Shown here: one piece after another, positions 11,985-22,528 of the stretch
Layout of the letters: each line of letters begins with the position of its first letter
Numbering within the stretch: position 1 is the stretch's first letter
Origin: Planoprotostelium fungivorum
Taxonomy: Eukaryota > Evosea > Variosea > Cavosteliida > Cavosteliaceae
Direction: 5' to 3'
DNA length: 64,000 bases
NCBI GenBank assembly: GCA_003024175.1
Contig: MDYQ01000034.1
Location: 62,001 to 126,000 of the forward strand
Made by a program: the position numbers and the translations under genes
Notes under the pieces: model-generated
Told to the model about the DNA's origin: nothing
Seen by the model: the letters and a program-made list of their open reading frames with translations, nothing else
Databases searched by the model: none

Positions 11985-12360
11985 AGTGTGGTCTCTGGTG
12001 AATGGACAGTGGACGAGACGACTCGAAACCTGAAATGAACGTCAGAAAAGACGATGACGAACACCGGCGTGGGTCGGCGTGTTGTTACCTAGAGAAATGC
12101 TCGAAGGTCTTCTTGAATGGACAGTGGAATATGGACCCAAAAGATCCGGAATAGAGTTCAGAATGAGAGAGAAATGAATCGACGTTGGCGTGGCGTCGTT
12201 ATCTGTGGACGCTCGAGACGAAGTCATAGAAGATACGGCGCGATGTGGACCGAAGACCTGAAGAAATAAGTCAGATTGAACATGGATCAATACGATGAGA
12301 GACGGCGATGATTCAATAAGACGTCTACCTGTGTGTGGTCTCCGGAAAGGGAAAGAGCAG
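11985..12360. repeat. Degenerate tandem duplication (about 110-bp units)
   Basis: Two diverged copies can be aligned by eye, one from about 12000 and one from about 12115. Both begin with GAATGGACAGTGGA and, after a variable middle, share a GGCGT-rich segment and a CTCGA end. A third partial copy may run to about 12345, and GTGTGGTCTC occurs at both ends (11992 and 12336). On the minus strand each unit could be read as a small exon plus a short intron upstream of the HNH gene, but I could not fix the splice sites. No protein family is recognised. Confidence 0.4.
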
Positions 12361-12691
12361 TTACGTCATGACATCTTTTTGCGATATCGCAATAAATTCC
12401 GAAAACATGGCCCTGACGCAAATTTGTTGCGATGTACACTAGTGTTTTCAAGCTGTGAAGATAATAAAGATATGTATACAAAGCATGTTCTGGGCAGACT
12501 AAGAGAAACACAAATCACAAGGCCCACCCATTAGCCTCTGCTTCTGTGAGACAATACATCTCGTATCACATCGACCCGCGATGGTGGTCAGAGATCATAC
12601 ATCTAAAGACAGAAGATCCTCTTCTTGCATGAGAGAAACTGAGAAACTGGACTCGTGATCCTGTTCTTTATCTAATCTTACACATCTCCCT
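12361..12691. other. Intergenic region, nothing recognised
   Basis: The 3' flank of the IQGAP gene together with sequence upstream of the HNH gene. No convincing frame, repeat or RNA gene is visible. Confidence 0.35.
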
Positions 12692-15600
12692 CTACATTCC
12701 TCCTCCCTTGATCAAGAAGACCTTGTTGATGAAGTTGACTGTCATATTCACATCCAGCGTCACGTTGTCCAACTCCAGATTCTGCACCTGCTGGCTCTGC
12801 TTCTCGAGCAGCTCATCAAAGAGGATGACGGCAGTGTCTGCCGTCACACCGGCCACCTTTGCCTTGACGTGGAACTCGTTCGGGTTCTCTCCTCTCGCGA
12901 TCGTGAAGCTCGTCGCTTTTCTCATCTTCTCTGGAACGGAAGAGTCCACAATGACGCCGGCCTTCTTCAGCTCCGAATAAGACATTTTCTTTCCCTTGTT
13001 CTGTTTCTTCAACTTCTTCGAGTCCTTCGCTCCCTGCTGGAGTCGGGCGACCTCCAAGTAGGTCGTGTACGACTCCATCTGGTCTTCTATGTATCTGTAG
13101 AAAACAGTAAGAGGTGGATCGTCTCAGTTCGATCTCACTTTTGCTTCTTGTAGAGGTTGTCGAGGGCTTGCTTGAGGCGAGCGATGAGATTCTTCCTCTG
13201 CACTTTCCTCTTGGCCTTGTCTGCGACGTAAGCGGAGATGTCGTCCATCATCTTCTGGCATATAGACATCTTGTCCTTTCCGGTCGTCTTCTCTAATTCT
13301 TCCAAGTTGGCACCGATCTGTGCGACTGTCTTCTGTCTCTTCTGTTCGGCGTGTGAGCCAACGAACAAGTCGATTACACCTCACCTCGTCTTTCGATGGG
13401 TTCTTTGCGTTGTAGTGGTACAACTCGTACAAGTTGGTGGCGGAAGTGTCGTCGGGGATCTGGGTGAGCAGCTCCATGAAGAGATGGCGAGTCTGGGCGG
13501 GGAGGGAGAGCTCCTCATTCTTCGACAGTTGGGATTCGGCGGCTTCGTCGGGGCGGGGGTTCATCAAGTTCAATTGAACCTGTCGTCACGTCAACACACC
13601 ATCGCGTGATCGATCATGATGGTGATGGTGATCACGATGATGACGAAGATGATCACCTCTCTCGCTGCGTCATCGTCCTCCAAATCGTACTCGGGTAGAG
13701 TTCCCAGGTTGTCCAGGACTGCCAACAGTGGATCACCCTTCGCTCCCAATTGGGCCTTGTGCTTCAACAAGATCTGGTGCGTCGCGTACACTTCATCGTA
13801 CGTCATCAAGATGACCGGCTTTGTTCCTGATGTGAGTTCGAGGTACTGATCTACGCCGAGTGTGTCCTGTGGTTCACCCACGCTGACCAACTTGTTGAGA
13901 TAAGAGGACAGAGTGGGCTTGTAGCTGTCCATCCATGCATTTAATCCGGCGAGAGGTTGTTTGTCTTTCTCTCCCGCAAAGTTTGAAAAGTTGAAGAGGG
14001 TCTGGAGGACCTGGATGGAGATGAGTGGATGAAATAAAATGAAATAAAATACCTTTGAGACTTGAACGAGATTCTTTCTCTGTTGGTTGTTCAAATTGAG
14101 ACGGATGACACCGTACAGATCGGGTGAGACAATGGCGGGATTCAAGAAACGGTAGTAGACGAAATATCCGATGGTCTTCTGCAACTACAACGAGTCAGTC
14201 TCGGTTGCGGCTCGTTGTAGATGTCACCTGCTGCTTGTCCTTGACGTCAAAGTGAGATTCACCGATCGAAGTGATCTGCTTGCAGATCCATCTCAAACCA
14301 TAAGGCAGGCTGTCGACCGATTGGATGATCACATCCAAGAAGGATTCCGCAGTCTCTCTCAGTGTCTGTCGGGCGGGTCAGCCGACGTCGACACATACGT
14401 AACGGAAGGGGTGAGAATGGGGGAGGTACGTACCTTGAGACGGTTCTCCATGAGTTCTTTCACTTCGGGTATGGCGAGAGCCTCTTCGTCGCTGTTGACT
14501 CTGACTCTCTTTGACTTCTGTCCCGTCTGCATCTGGCGGTGGGGTCAGAAAATTCCGAGAAAGATCGTGGAAAATTCTCACCTCTTCCTCGGTGATGAGC
14601 GTATTGTACGCACGGGAGGGAGAGGTCTCCAGGTCTAAATCTTTCATCTGGATGAATCTCTGCATGACGGGGGCTAAGATCTTGACGAGGTACTCCTGTA
14701 CGTTACGTAAGTCGAAATCCCGATGAAATGTGCCCGGCACCTGTCCCAGGGAACGACGGTTGTACGTAACGATCATCTTGGCGGTAACAGTGTTAGCTTC
14801 CAAGAAACCTGCGACGTCTTTGTATGATGTCATCTCTGTGGCCGTGGCATTGTGCAACACCTGTGTTCCTATGAACAAACAATAAAATAGATTAAAATCG
14901 TCACCTGCAGCAAGAGGTACTCCTCACGGGGCGAGAAATCATCACCGAAGAGAGTGAGCAACACGGTCTCCAAGAATTCATCCATGTCCGTGGGAGACAC
15001 CAACGTCACCATCTACAACGAGTCACTCCCCCCTCCCCACCACCCTCTCACCTTGGCCAGGTACTTCGGCTCCGTCTGCAACAAGTAGAAGAGGTTCTGA
15101 TACAGAGCCAACTTCTGCTTGACGTATCCAATGGTGGCCCCCTGCGACACACCCGCCCTCGCCTGATTCTTCCTCTTGAAAATCTTGAAGAAATGTTTCT
15201 GAGCTTGGATGACTTCCATCACGTCGATTCGGTTCTTGACGAGGAGACCGATACGTCTCTCGATGGACTGGAGCTCCTTCTCCATCTTGTTCGTTTTTCT
15301 CAATTCGATGAGAAGTCGTCGCTTGAGGTCCATGATCTCGTCTAAGCCGTCGGTGTCTTCCTCCAGTGATTTGAGGAGCTTCTGGATGATGTACACCTGC
15401 GGGATGTCGGTGGAATTTCGGTGAAATTTCGATTTCACCTCGGACTCTCCGAACTCGTACTCGGAGGAGGCGGTCAGATTGTCAAAGAAGGCAGTCCCAA
15501 ATTTGTTCTTCAATTGGGCCTTGATGACGACCGTTTTGACTGGCTTGTTGGGACTGTACGTGAACTTGACTTGCTCCCAATCGTGCGTGCCCGTGCTGAA

Positions 15601-18175
15601 TTCTCCGCGAGGCTGTGCCTGTCACTTGTCAATCTGACGTTGACATGTCTCTGACACCTTCTCTTGTGTACCGTCGGCGAAGGTGACTTCAAGTGAAACG
15701 GAATAATCTTCCGACTTTTCTCCGGACACCTGCGTTGCGTCAGGATGTTGGCGGGTTGTAGATGGAGGACTCACGTCTTCGGCCTTGGACCATCCTTCGA
15801 TGAGGAGATCTCTCGGAGTTTTCTGGTTGATTTCCACCTTCTGGTAGATGACAGTAGACGATGTCTCGGTCTTGTTGTCTGCACAGACGGAAGTGTGTCC
15901 GGTATTGCACCATTCGTCTTGATCGACTTTGTACTGCACTCATCATCAGCTCGTGACTCCACGATCATGACTCGATCATCATGATCATGATGGACTCACC
16001 TCTCCCTCCCAGTGTTTCGCCTTGGCCGATGAAATGTCGATGAGATTTGTCACGCTCTCGAATGAAGGATTCTTCACGTACTGAATGAACTCCTCCTGGT
16101 AAATGGCGAAATCGTCAAAGTAAGCCGTGCCCGACTTTCCATTGAAAACTGCACGTAGATTGACCGCCTTGATTGGCTTCCCCTTCGGATCGACTTCGAA
16201 CGCCTTCTTCTCCCAGTCGTGCGTGCCAGGCTGAAAATCGACTGAAACTTCCTCGCGGCTGCCGTCGTCGTAGATGACCTGCCCGCGTCAGCCTCGTTGT
16301 AGATCGTCGAAAGGCGCGTTGTAGACTGACGAATGGCGAGTTGTAGATCGTCATCACCTCTCCTACGATGGCATATCTCGCGTCGGGGTCGCTTCCGAGG
16401 TCGACAGCCTCGGCCTTGCTTCTACCCTCGATGACCAATTTGGCAGGTTCAGCTTGGAAGATGGTCACGTGATTGACGGCACCCGCTTTCCCGCCTTTTC
16501 CATCTACGGCGATGGAGAAGGAGCCGTGGTGGGCCTCGGTTAGCTCTTGGTGGTAACCTTCTCCCTCTGGATCCCAGTGGAGGACGAGGCCTCCCTTCTG
16601 TTTCTCGGAATCGGGCGTTTCAAAGGAAGAATTCTGAACGAATTGGATGAGATCTGAAAAGTCAGTGAGATTTCGGGAAACGGATGAACGGATGAACGGA
16701 TGAACGGAGAAACGGAGAAACGGAGAAACGGATGAATTACTCTGAGCGGGGTTGTTCTCGAAGACTCCGAAACGGTCGAACCAGACTTTGCCCGTGTGCT
16801 CCTCGAATTCGGGGTACAAGTAGATCTACAACGTTGTAGATGACTCCACACCCTCCCCCTCACCTCTCGAATGGGCTTCGGCTCGTCTAAATTGATGACA
16901 CCGTGCTCCCAGTCGTGCGTTCCCGTTTGAAATTGGTAGTTCTAACCCAATCAGCGTCCATCTACAACGAGATGGTTCACCTTCTTCTGGATAGAGGTAC
17001 CGTCTTGGAAGTAGATGTCTGCACAAAGGGCATAGTTCTCGTCTCGGTTGCCGCTGACCTTCTCCGCCTTCGAATAACCTTCTATAAATACTTCGGCGGG
17101 TCTCTTCTGATCCAAGACGTAAGTCTTTCTGTTCCTCAAGATCTGTTGAGTGTTGTCTGTCGGCGGTCAGACATGGATGAGATGGGATGACAATGTGATG
17201 TGATGGATCGGATGATGGAGTCCCTTACGTTGGTAGTTCTCTTCGGTTAGATCTTCTTCGGTGGTCGTGGGGGTGATGTGTCTGACGGAATCAGCTTTGG
17301 TCATGGTCGGTCTGGCCTTCTCTTGGCTCTCGCTCTCTTCGAGATCCTTTCCTGCCTTCGCCAGTTCTTCTTCGTCAAACTTGAACGCTGCATGAAAGTT
17401 TAGAATGTGCACATGATATGGGATGGGATGAGACGATGGAGGTGAGATCTCTCCTCACCCTCCTTTCCAGTTCGGTCTCCTATCTTTCGGCCGATGCCGT
17501 ACTTCTCTACGGCGAGGGCGGCAAACTGGTGGATGCAGTATACAACTTTGGGCATGTTCTTTCTCTCTAAGAGATCGAGAGGAAGGAAGAGCTTGTGTTC
17601 GGGCATGCCGAGCTTCCTGCAGCCGGCGAGGAAGAAGTTGATGTTCTCTAACATGAGGAAAGGTCTTCCCGTGCTCTCTGCGATCTTGTTGACGGTCCCG
17701 GGTTGGACAAGATTGAGCATCTGGTCTCTCGTTAGAAGATGAAAGGCGAATGGTGAGAATGGATGGGTCCACCTTGCACAGATGCTTTCCATCGCGGAGA
17801 GGGGGAAAGAGATCGCTCTTGTAACTTCTCTTCAGCAGCTCGTCGCTGCCGACTTCCGGTTGGTTCTCTGTTGGATGTTCAGAAGTCAGTTGACGTCACA
17901 CAATGGTCGCACCCGGAAAAGTCTCATTCAAGACATACTCCAACCACTCTCTGGCCTCTTGTTGTCTGCAGAGGTAAGCGTAAGCCGCGAGCTCTTTTCG
18001 AGCGATGGTGAACTGATGTTTGAGCGGGGCATAGTCTTTCGACTTGAATACCTGCATAGGAGGTTCAGCATCGGTGGCTCCCTCCAAATCACAATGCAGA
18101 AGTCATCACTCTCACCTTTGGTTCTTTATACAATTGTTTGAACAGGATGCGTGCCTCGGCAATTCCTTCGCTCAT
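12692..18175 (-). CDS. IQGAP-family protein: CH domain, three GTHDWE beta-sandwich modules, RasGAP-related domain, RasGAP-C
   Basis: Starts MSEGIAEARILFKQLYKEPK at 18175. A calponin-homology domain follows at about 17470-18060, with REWLEYVL, LMLENINFFLAGCRKLGMP, NMPKVVYCIHQFA and IGRKIGD. Three tandem modules of about 140 residues come next, each with IEGxSKAExV, an acidic DG turn, F-x-x-GTHDWE and GxxxFD. Their GTHDWE motifs lie at 16906-16923, 16210-16227 and 15574-15591. A coiled segment leads to the GAP-related domain (FLEANTVTAKMIVTYNRRSLGQ is split by its context; then IGYFVYYRFLNPAIVSPD). The RasGAP-C domain ends FINKVFLIKGGGM. The arginine-finger position of FLR is Glu, as expected for a non-GAP IQGAP that binds active Rho-type GTPases and actin. 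No IQ or WW motif was seen. The sugar-binding-like modules are unexpected in a cytosolic scaffold. Confidence 0.85.
14185..14227 (-). repeat. 43-nt IQGAP intron with 10-bp inverted repeats
   Basis: The intron carries CTACAACGAG at 14185-14194 and its exact complement CTCGTTGTAG at 14211-14220. The inverted repeats bracket almost the whole intron, like miniature terminal inverted repeats. Confidence 0.85.
16279..16357 (-). repeat. Intron with three CGTTGTAGAT motifs at a 22-bp period
   Basis: In the plus-strand reading the motif starts at 16295, 16317 and 16339, exactly 22 bases apart, and the spacer also repeats (ATCGTCGAAAGG and ACTGACGAATGG). The host intron is 79 nt, about twice the usual length here. 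It looks like a normal intron that grew by tandem duplication of the motif unit. Confidence 0.75.
16678..16735. repeat. 8-bp minisatellite inside an IQGAP intron
   Basis: Seven tandem octamers of the form ACGGATGA or ACGGAGAA. They lie in the intron that separates NNPAQ from LIQFVQNSSFE. The octamer length and the two alternating variants suggest recent slippage. Confidence 0.85.
16824..16841. repeat. 18-bp perfect palindrome across an IQGAP splice acceptor
   Basis: ATCTACAACGTTGTAGAT reads the same on both strands. The minus-strand intron occupies 16826-16863 and ends ...CGTTGTAG, so the palindrome covers the intron end and the first exon bases. Confidence 0.85.
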
Positions 18176-18388
18176 CGTCGTTGGAAGATGCTCTGCTCGT
18201 GTTCTCGTCGGTTAAAATATGAATCCAGTGCAGGGAGGTGTCACAATGTCCCCGTTTATGAGATCCCGTTCCAAGGTTTCCCTACACCTGGATTTCGATC
18301 TCCTGCTTTCGGGTGTATCGCACAGCAAGAGACCACTCCACTTTAGAAGCGAAGATTACGAGTCATAGACACTGAACGCTCTCGTTCG

Positions 18389-20003
18389 ATGAAGAAGCAG
18401 GGGAGGGAGACACTTGGACATATAGAGGAGGATATTTTTCAGAGATATTTTCGTCCCGCCGTTCTTCCGGGAATATCGTCACGTGATCCAATTCCAAGAA
18501 TCGAGTCGTGGCTGAAAGCACACCCGGCTCAAAGAAACGAAAGACGCAGACATGAGCCACTCAAAGAGGAATCTTCCTTATACGTTTGGTGTGAAGAGCA
18601 AGAACGTGAGAATATCTTATTTTGTGTCGTCTCATGTGAACAGAAGAGGACAAGACCCACGAATTGGTGCTCACTGTTTGATGTCGCACCCTCTGGGAAG
18701 GCAGTGGTCAAGGTAGAGACCGTAGTGAAAACCGAAAGACCTCACGTCACACCATCTCCTTCGCCTCCCAATGTGGTAAGCAATGATTTGAGACGAATCA
18801 TCTTCTCACGCACATCACAGGAGGTCACGACCTCTCAATTACAGAAAGTCACCGTGCAGAGCGATGAACACCTTTTTGACTTCTTGAAGCAAGATGATGT
18901 GGTGGTGACACCATCTTCGCAACTCTTGGGCAGCGAATCACCCGATCGCATTCCATCACAGACGTCCCAAGGAGAACCTGTGGTAACTGTATCTCCAAAG
19001 AAAGGAGTGCGATTCAGCCCAGAACTCATTACAGAGTTCTCCCCACCTTCTCCCATCGTGAGACCAAACGGTGACATACATTCCGTCACAGAGTTCGTCA
19101 CTGACTTTGATCAGCCATCGTCACAGATGATAGTGTCCCGATGATGCCATTCCATCCAACGAGAAACAAAGAAAATGAGAGTCCAAATGTCAGAACCAGA
19201 AGGGTCAAGACGAAGGGGAAGAAGGATGCATCCGTTGCGGATAAGAGGCTGGAGAAGGCACAGACGGAAGACATGCACATTACCAAAATGACCTCCGTTC
19301 TAAATCACCGACAGAGCTTTAGGGTCACTGGCACCTCGGGACAGACGTACGATGTTGAGATCTCTTCCACACCTCACTGCACTTGTCCCGATCACCTTCG
19401 AAAGCATCACGGATTTTGCAAACACATTGTGAGTCAACTCCATCGCGGTACATCGTGTCGCTGATGATCAACAGTTATTCGTCCTCTTGGGTTTGGGGGT
19501 ACCTGCATCAGATCCTCTGTTGAAGCAGAATCACATCTCGTCCACTCCATTACGAGCCATATTGAACGGCAACTATCATCATCCGCCTCCATCAACGACA
19601 CTCGATGACGCCATGGAGATCACGGAGCTTGTCATCACGAACCAGAAGAGAGGCCGAAAGAGGAGAACCGATGAAGATGACGACTACGAAGATGACGGCG
19701 ACGATGATTGGGAAGAAGATGAAGAGAAGGCGAATCTGTTCGACAAAAGGAGAGGCCAAGTGAGGCGTCTCTCATGATGGCCATGATGTTTCTGACTCGT
19801 TGTAGATCCCAGGATTATTATCCGAATTTCTACCGGGAACTTATTTTCCTCACGATCGACCAGACAGAGCCACAGCTCAACACTATCGCTGTAGAGATTG
19901 CAAGGTACCATTCACACGAAAGGGAGACAGAGACAACCACGAACTCAGAGAGGGACACATGAGATGGAGGGCAGGCTACAGACTGCAATTGGACACACGA
20001 TGA
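18389..20003 (+). CDS. SWIM zinc-finger protein with C-terminal C2H2-like finger
   Basis: Five exons: 18389-18775, 18821-19070, 19115-19428, 19475-19759 and 19806-20003. The introns are 44-46 nt and keep the frame. The N-terminus is basic and Ser/Pro-rich. Exon 3 encodes a SWIM motif, CTCPDHLRKHHGFCKHI, of the CxCx(n)CxH type that binds zinc and mediates DNA or protein contacts. An acidic run (EDDDYEDDGDDDWEEDEE) follows. The last exon encodes YRCRDCKVPFTRKGDRDNHE, a Cys2-His2-like finger. I know of no standard family with SWIM plus this terminal finger. The start lies 213 bases from the divergent IQGAP start. TGA at 20001-20003 is only four bases from the convergent PhzF stop. Confidence 0.75.
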
Positions 20004-20007
20004 ACCT

Positions 20008-21303
20008 TTATAAATGAATCACGCCTTGTAAGACGTTCACGGCCGTTCCTTGCAGCAAGACCCTTCCCTCCCCTTCATCCAGGGTGACTCCCAGTATCCC
20101 TCCCCTCTCACTGGCCTGATGACGTCATCCTTACGTGTGATGACGTCATCATCTCACCTGCAAGGCCCTGTGGTTCTTCTTTCCCAGCTTGTGTGACCAG
20201 TAGACGGCGAGGACGCAGTGAGCAGAGCCTGTGACGGGATCTTCATCGATGCCTACCCAAGGAGCAAAGTAACGGCTGATGAAGTCGAACGATTGCTCCT
20301 CGGGGTCGGCAATGCTGGCTCTCGTCGTGATGATGACACCTGATCATGTGTCGGCGTGTGGGATTGGGTCATCATGATGTGATGATGGTGGGATGATGAT
20401 GTGATGGCGCATTGATGGAAGGATCACCTCTGACATTAGCCGATCCATAAGTGTTGCTCATGATGGTCGAGAATTGAGGTTTCAAGTTCTTGACGATCTG
20501 ATCGTGTGTCAGTATAGAACCCATCTCCGTCTCTTCACCAGACTGTCTCGCACTTCTACGACGAATTTCTTCGTTATGGAGCAGTAGTGGGTGTCCACGA
20601 TGCCATCATTGGGAATGTGAAAGGCGTCACATAACGCTTGCTTCTCTTTGTCAGACAGAATGGACTTGACTGGATTGCCTTGAACGATGATCAGGGGTGG
20701 ATGGGTGATGATGGACATCCATTATCACCTTTGGGGAAGTTCATCTGGAGGGTGCCGCGATCGTCTATGAGTTTGACGGTGAGCTCTCCGCTGAGTGTGT
20801 TGAAGTAGAGAGTGTCGGGCTTATCCTGTGGAAAATGAGTGCAGCCCATCATATGTATTCGTACCTCTGGCTTTAGGTTTTTAGCCAACTCTTTGAATAA
20901 GACATTCGCTGTGGCCAGCGTGGCGTGACCGCAGAGAGGAACTTTTTCCATGAGTACGAGCGAATGATCGATCGATATCACCTTCCACGGTTGGAGTGAA
21001 CCAACGAAGGTCATAATGTGTCGTTGAAGACGATAGATCGCCTTGGATGTCTCTGATCTTCTTCGGCCACACGAATGCTGTTTCACTGAGATTCATCTGG
21101 CTTCGTGAGACATACGGTTCACATTCAGTATCGAAACTCACCTCTTTGGCAATCTTCTGAAGAAGAGTCGAAGGATACGAGAGGAAATTCTCTACATTTG
21201 GGTCGTGTTGGTCGATGTAAGATTCGATCAAGCATACAGCGGCAGGATTACCACTAAAGGCTTTGTTTGTGAACGAATCGACAACGAACATGGGTGTCGT
21301 CAT
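20008..21303 (-). CDS. PhzF-like isomerase/epimerase (PBLD family)
   Basis: Begins [25 protein letters not shown], the standard PhzF opening with its catalytic Glu region in the next exon ([20 protein letters not shown]). The second half shows [16 protein letters not shown] and [20 protein letters not shown], the twofold repeat of the diaminopimelate-epimerase-like fold. Five or more introns of about 40-50 nt are visible; one is rich in GATGACGTCATC. Family members are cytosolic and mostly of unknown substrate. Promoter spacing to the divergent MTHFS gene is about 65 bases. Confidence 0.92.
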
Positions 21304-21367
21304 CTTCGAGAGCTGGTTGGATGAAAAATGACTTCAAAATTAAAAATGTTGTCATCTCAAATTTTGG

Positions 21368-22266
21368 ATGCCAGGAGATGATGTGCACGCGATGAACAAG
21401 AAGGCGCTGAGAGCACTGATCAATTCGAGATTGAAAACGTTGTCACGTCAAGAGATCGAATCACAAGGTGAGACGCCCTCTTCAGTCAGAGAGTGAGCGA
21501 TTCAGGTAGGCAACTACAAGAGGCGGTCTTGAGACATGAAAGATTCCAGAAATCCAAGAGTGTCGCCGTCTATCTCAACATGCCAAGAGAGGCATCGACG
21601 ATGATGCTCATAGACAATGCACTCTCCTCAGGTGTAGCGTCATCATTCACGGCTGACTGAATGTACAAAGGAAAGAAATTGTTCTTACCTCGCACTTCAA
21701 TCGATGGGACGATGAAGATGTTGAGAATCTACTCGAGAAAAGACCTCAGCGAATTACCCAAAACGGAGTACAAACATTTTACACTGATAGAGCCAGACCT
21801 CTTATACGAGGGCGAGAAGAGAGAAGATGGTGAGACATCTGTCATCCTATCCATCTAACGAGCGCCTCAGCTTCAGACAGTGGCACATCTCTCGATCTCA
21901 TCATCGTCCCTGGTGAGTACGTCCTTCATCTCGAAACATCATCACACCCATCTCATTTCGTGTCTTTACTTCATCAGGTCTCGGTTTCGATGTGAAGGGT
22001 GGTCGATTGGGCAGAGGGAAAGGGTATGCTTCCTTTCATCTTCTCATCTCATCGGAATCAGTTTCTACGATCGGTTCATCCAAGATCTGATCGAGAATTG
22101 TGAACGACAAGAGAAGCCACGACCTCATCTTTGTGAGTCACATGATAGAGTGACTCTGCTGAGATGAGCAGTGGGGCTGTGCTTCTCTCAGCAGCTCGTG
22201 GAGGAGATCCCCACGGAAGATCACGATCAGAGGATGGATGAGATCGTGCATGTAGGAATCATTTGA
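21368..22266 (+). CDS. MTHFS: 5-formyltetrahydrofolate cyclo-ligase
   Basis: Converts 5-formyl-THF to 5,10-methenyl-THF with ATP. The first exon reads MPGDDVHAMNKKALRALINS. Later exons give VAVYLNMPREASTMMLIDNAL, KLFLPRTS, LIIVPGLGFDVKGGRLGRGKG and YYDRFIQDL, the nucleotide- and folate-binding motifs. It ends VEEIPTEDHDQRMDEIVHVGII. A start at the next Met (21389 region) would also be acceptable. The stop at 22264-22266 overlaps the end of the minus-strand ORF that follows. Confidence 0.92.
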
Positions 22267-22498
22267 ATAAAGTAATGTCAGCAGCTATCTCCGCTTCATC
22301 TGCGAAAGCGATCTGACCGTAGGATTTGACTCTCATTCCGTCTTCTCCTGGACTGGCTTCTACCTTCTTTGGCTTCACTTTCTTGTACAGCTCAGTTAGG
22401 TTCATTAGCTGTCCTCCGCACATTTCCACGTACATCATGTCGGTGAAAAGATGCTGACATCTTGACAACTGTGACGGACGCATGTATGACACGTACAT
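22259..22498 (-). CDS. Small conserved-looking protein of unknown function
   Basis: A 79-residue single-exon frame (MYVSYMRPSQLSRCQHLFTD ... EIAADITLFK). The middle is basic (ELYKKVKPKKVEAS). It overlaps the MTHFS stop codon by eight bases at the 3' end and starts 30 bases from the divergent secreted gene. I recognise no domain. Wobble usage resembles neighbouring genes, and the position fills what would otherwise be a gap between two promoters and a terminator. It could still be a chance frame. Confidence 0.4.
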   Translation of the reverse strand: MYVSYMRPSQLSRCQHLFTDMMYVEMCGGQLMNLTELYKKVKPKKVEASPGEDGMRVKSYGQIAFADEAEIAADITLFK

Positions 22499-22528
22499 AT
22501 GGTATCACATAAAACCAACACCACAGCA

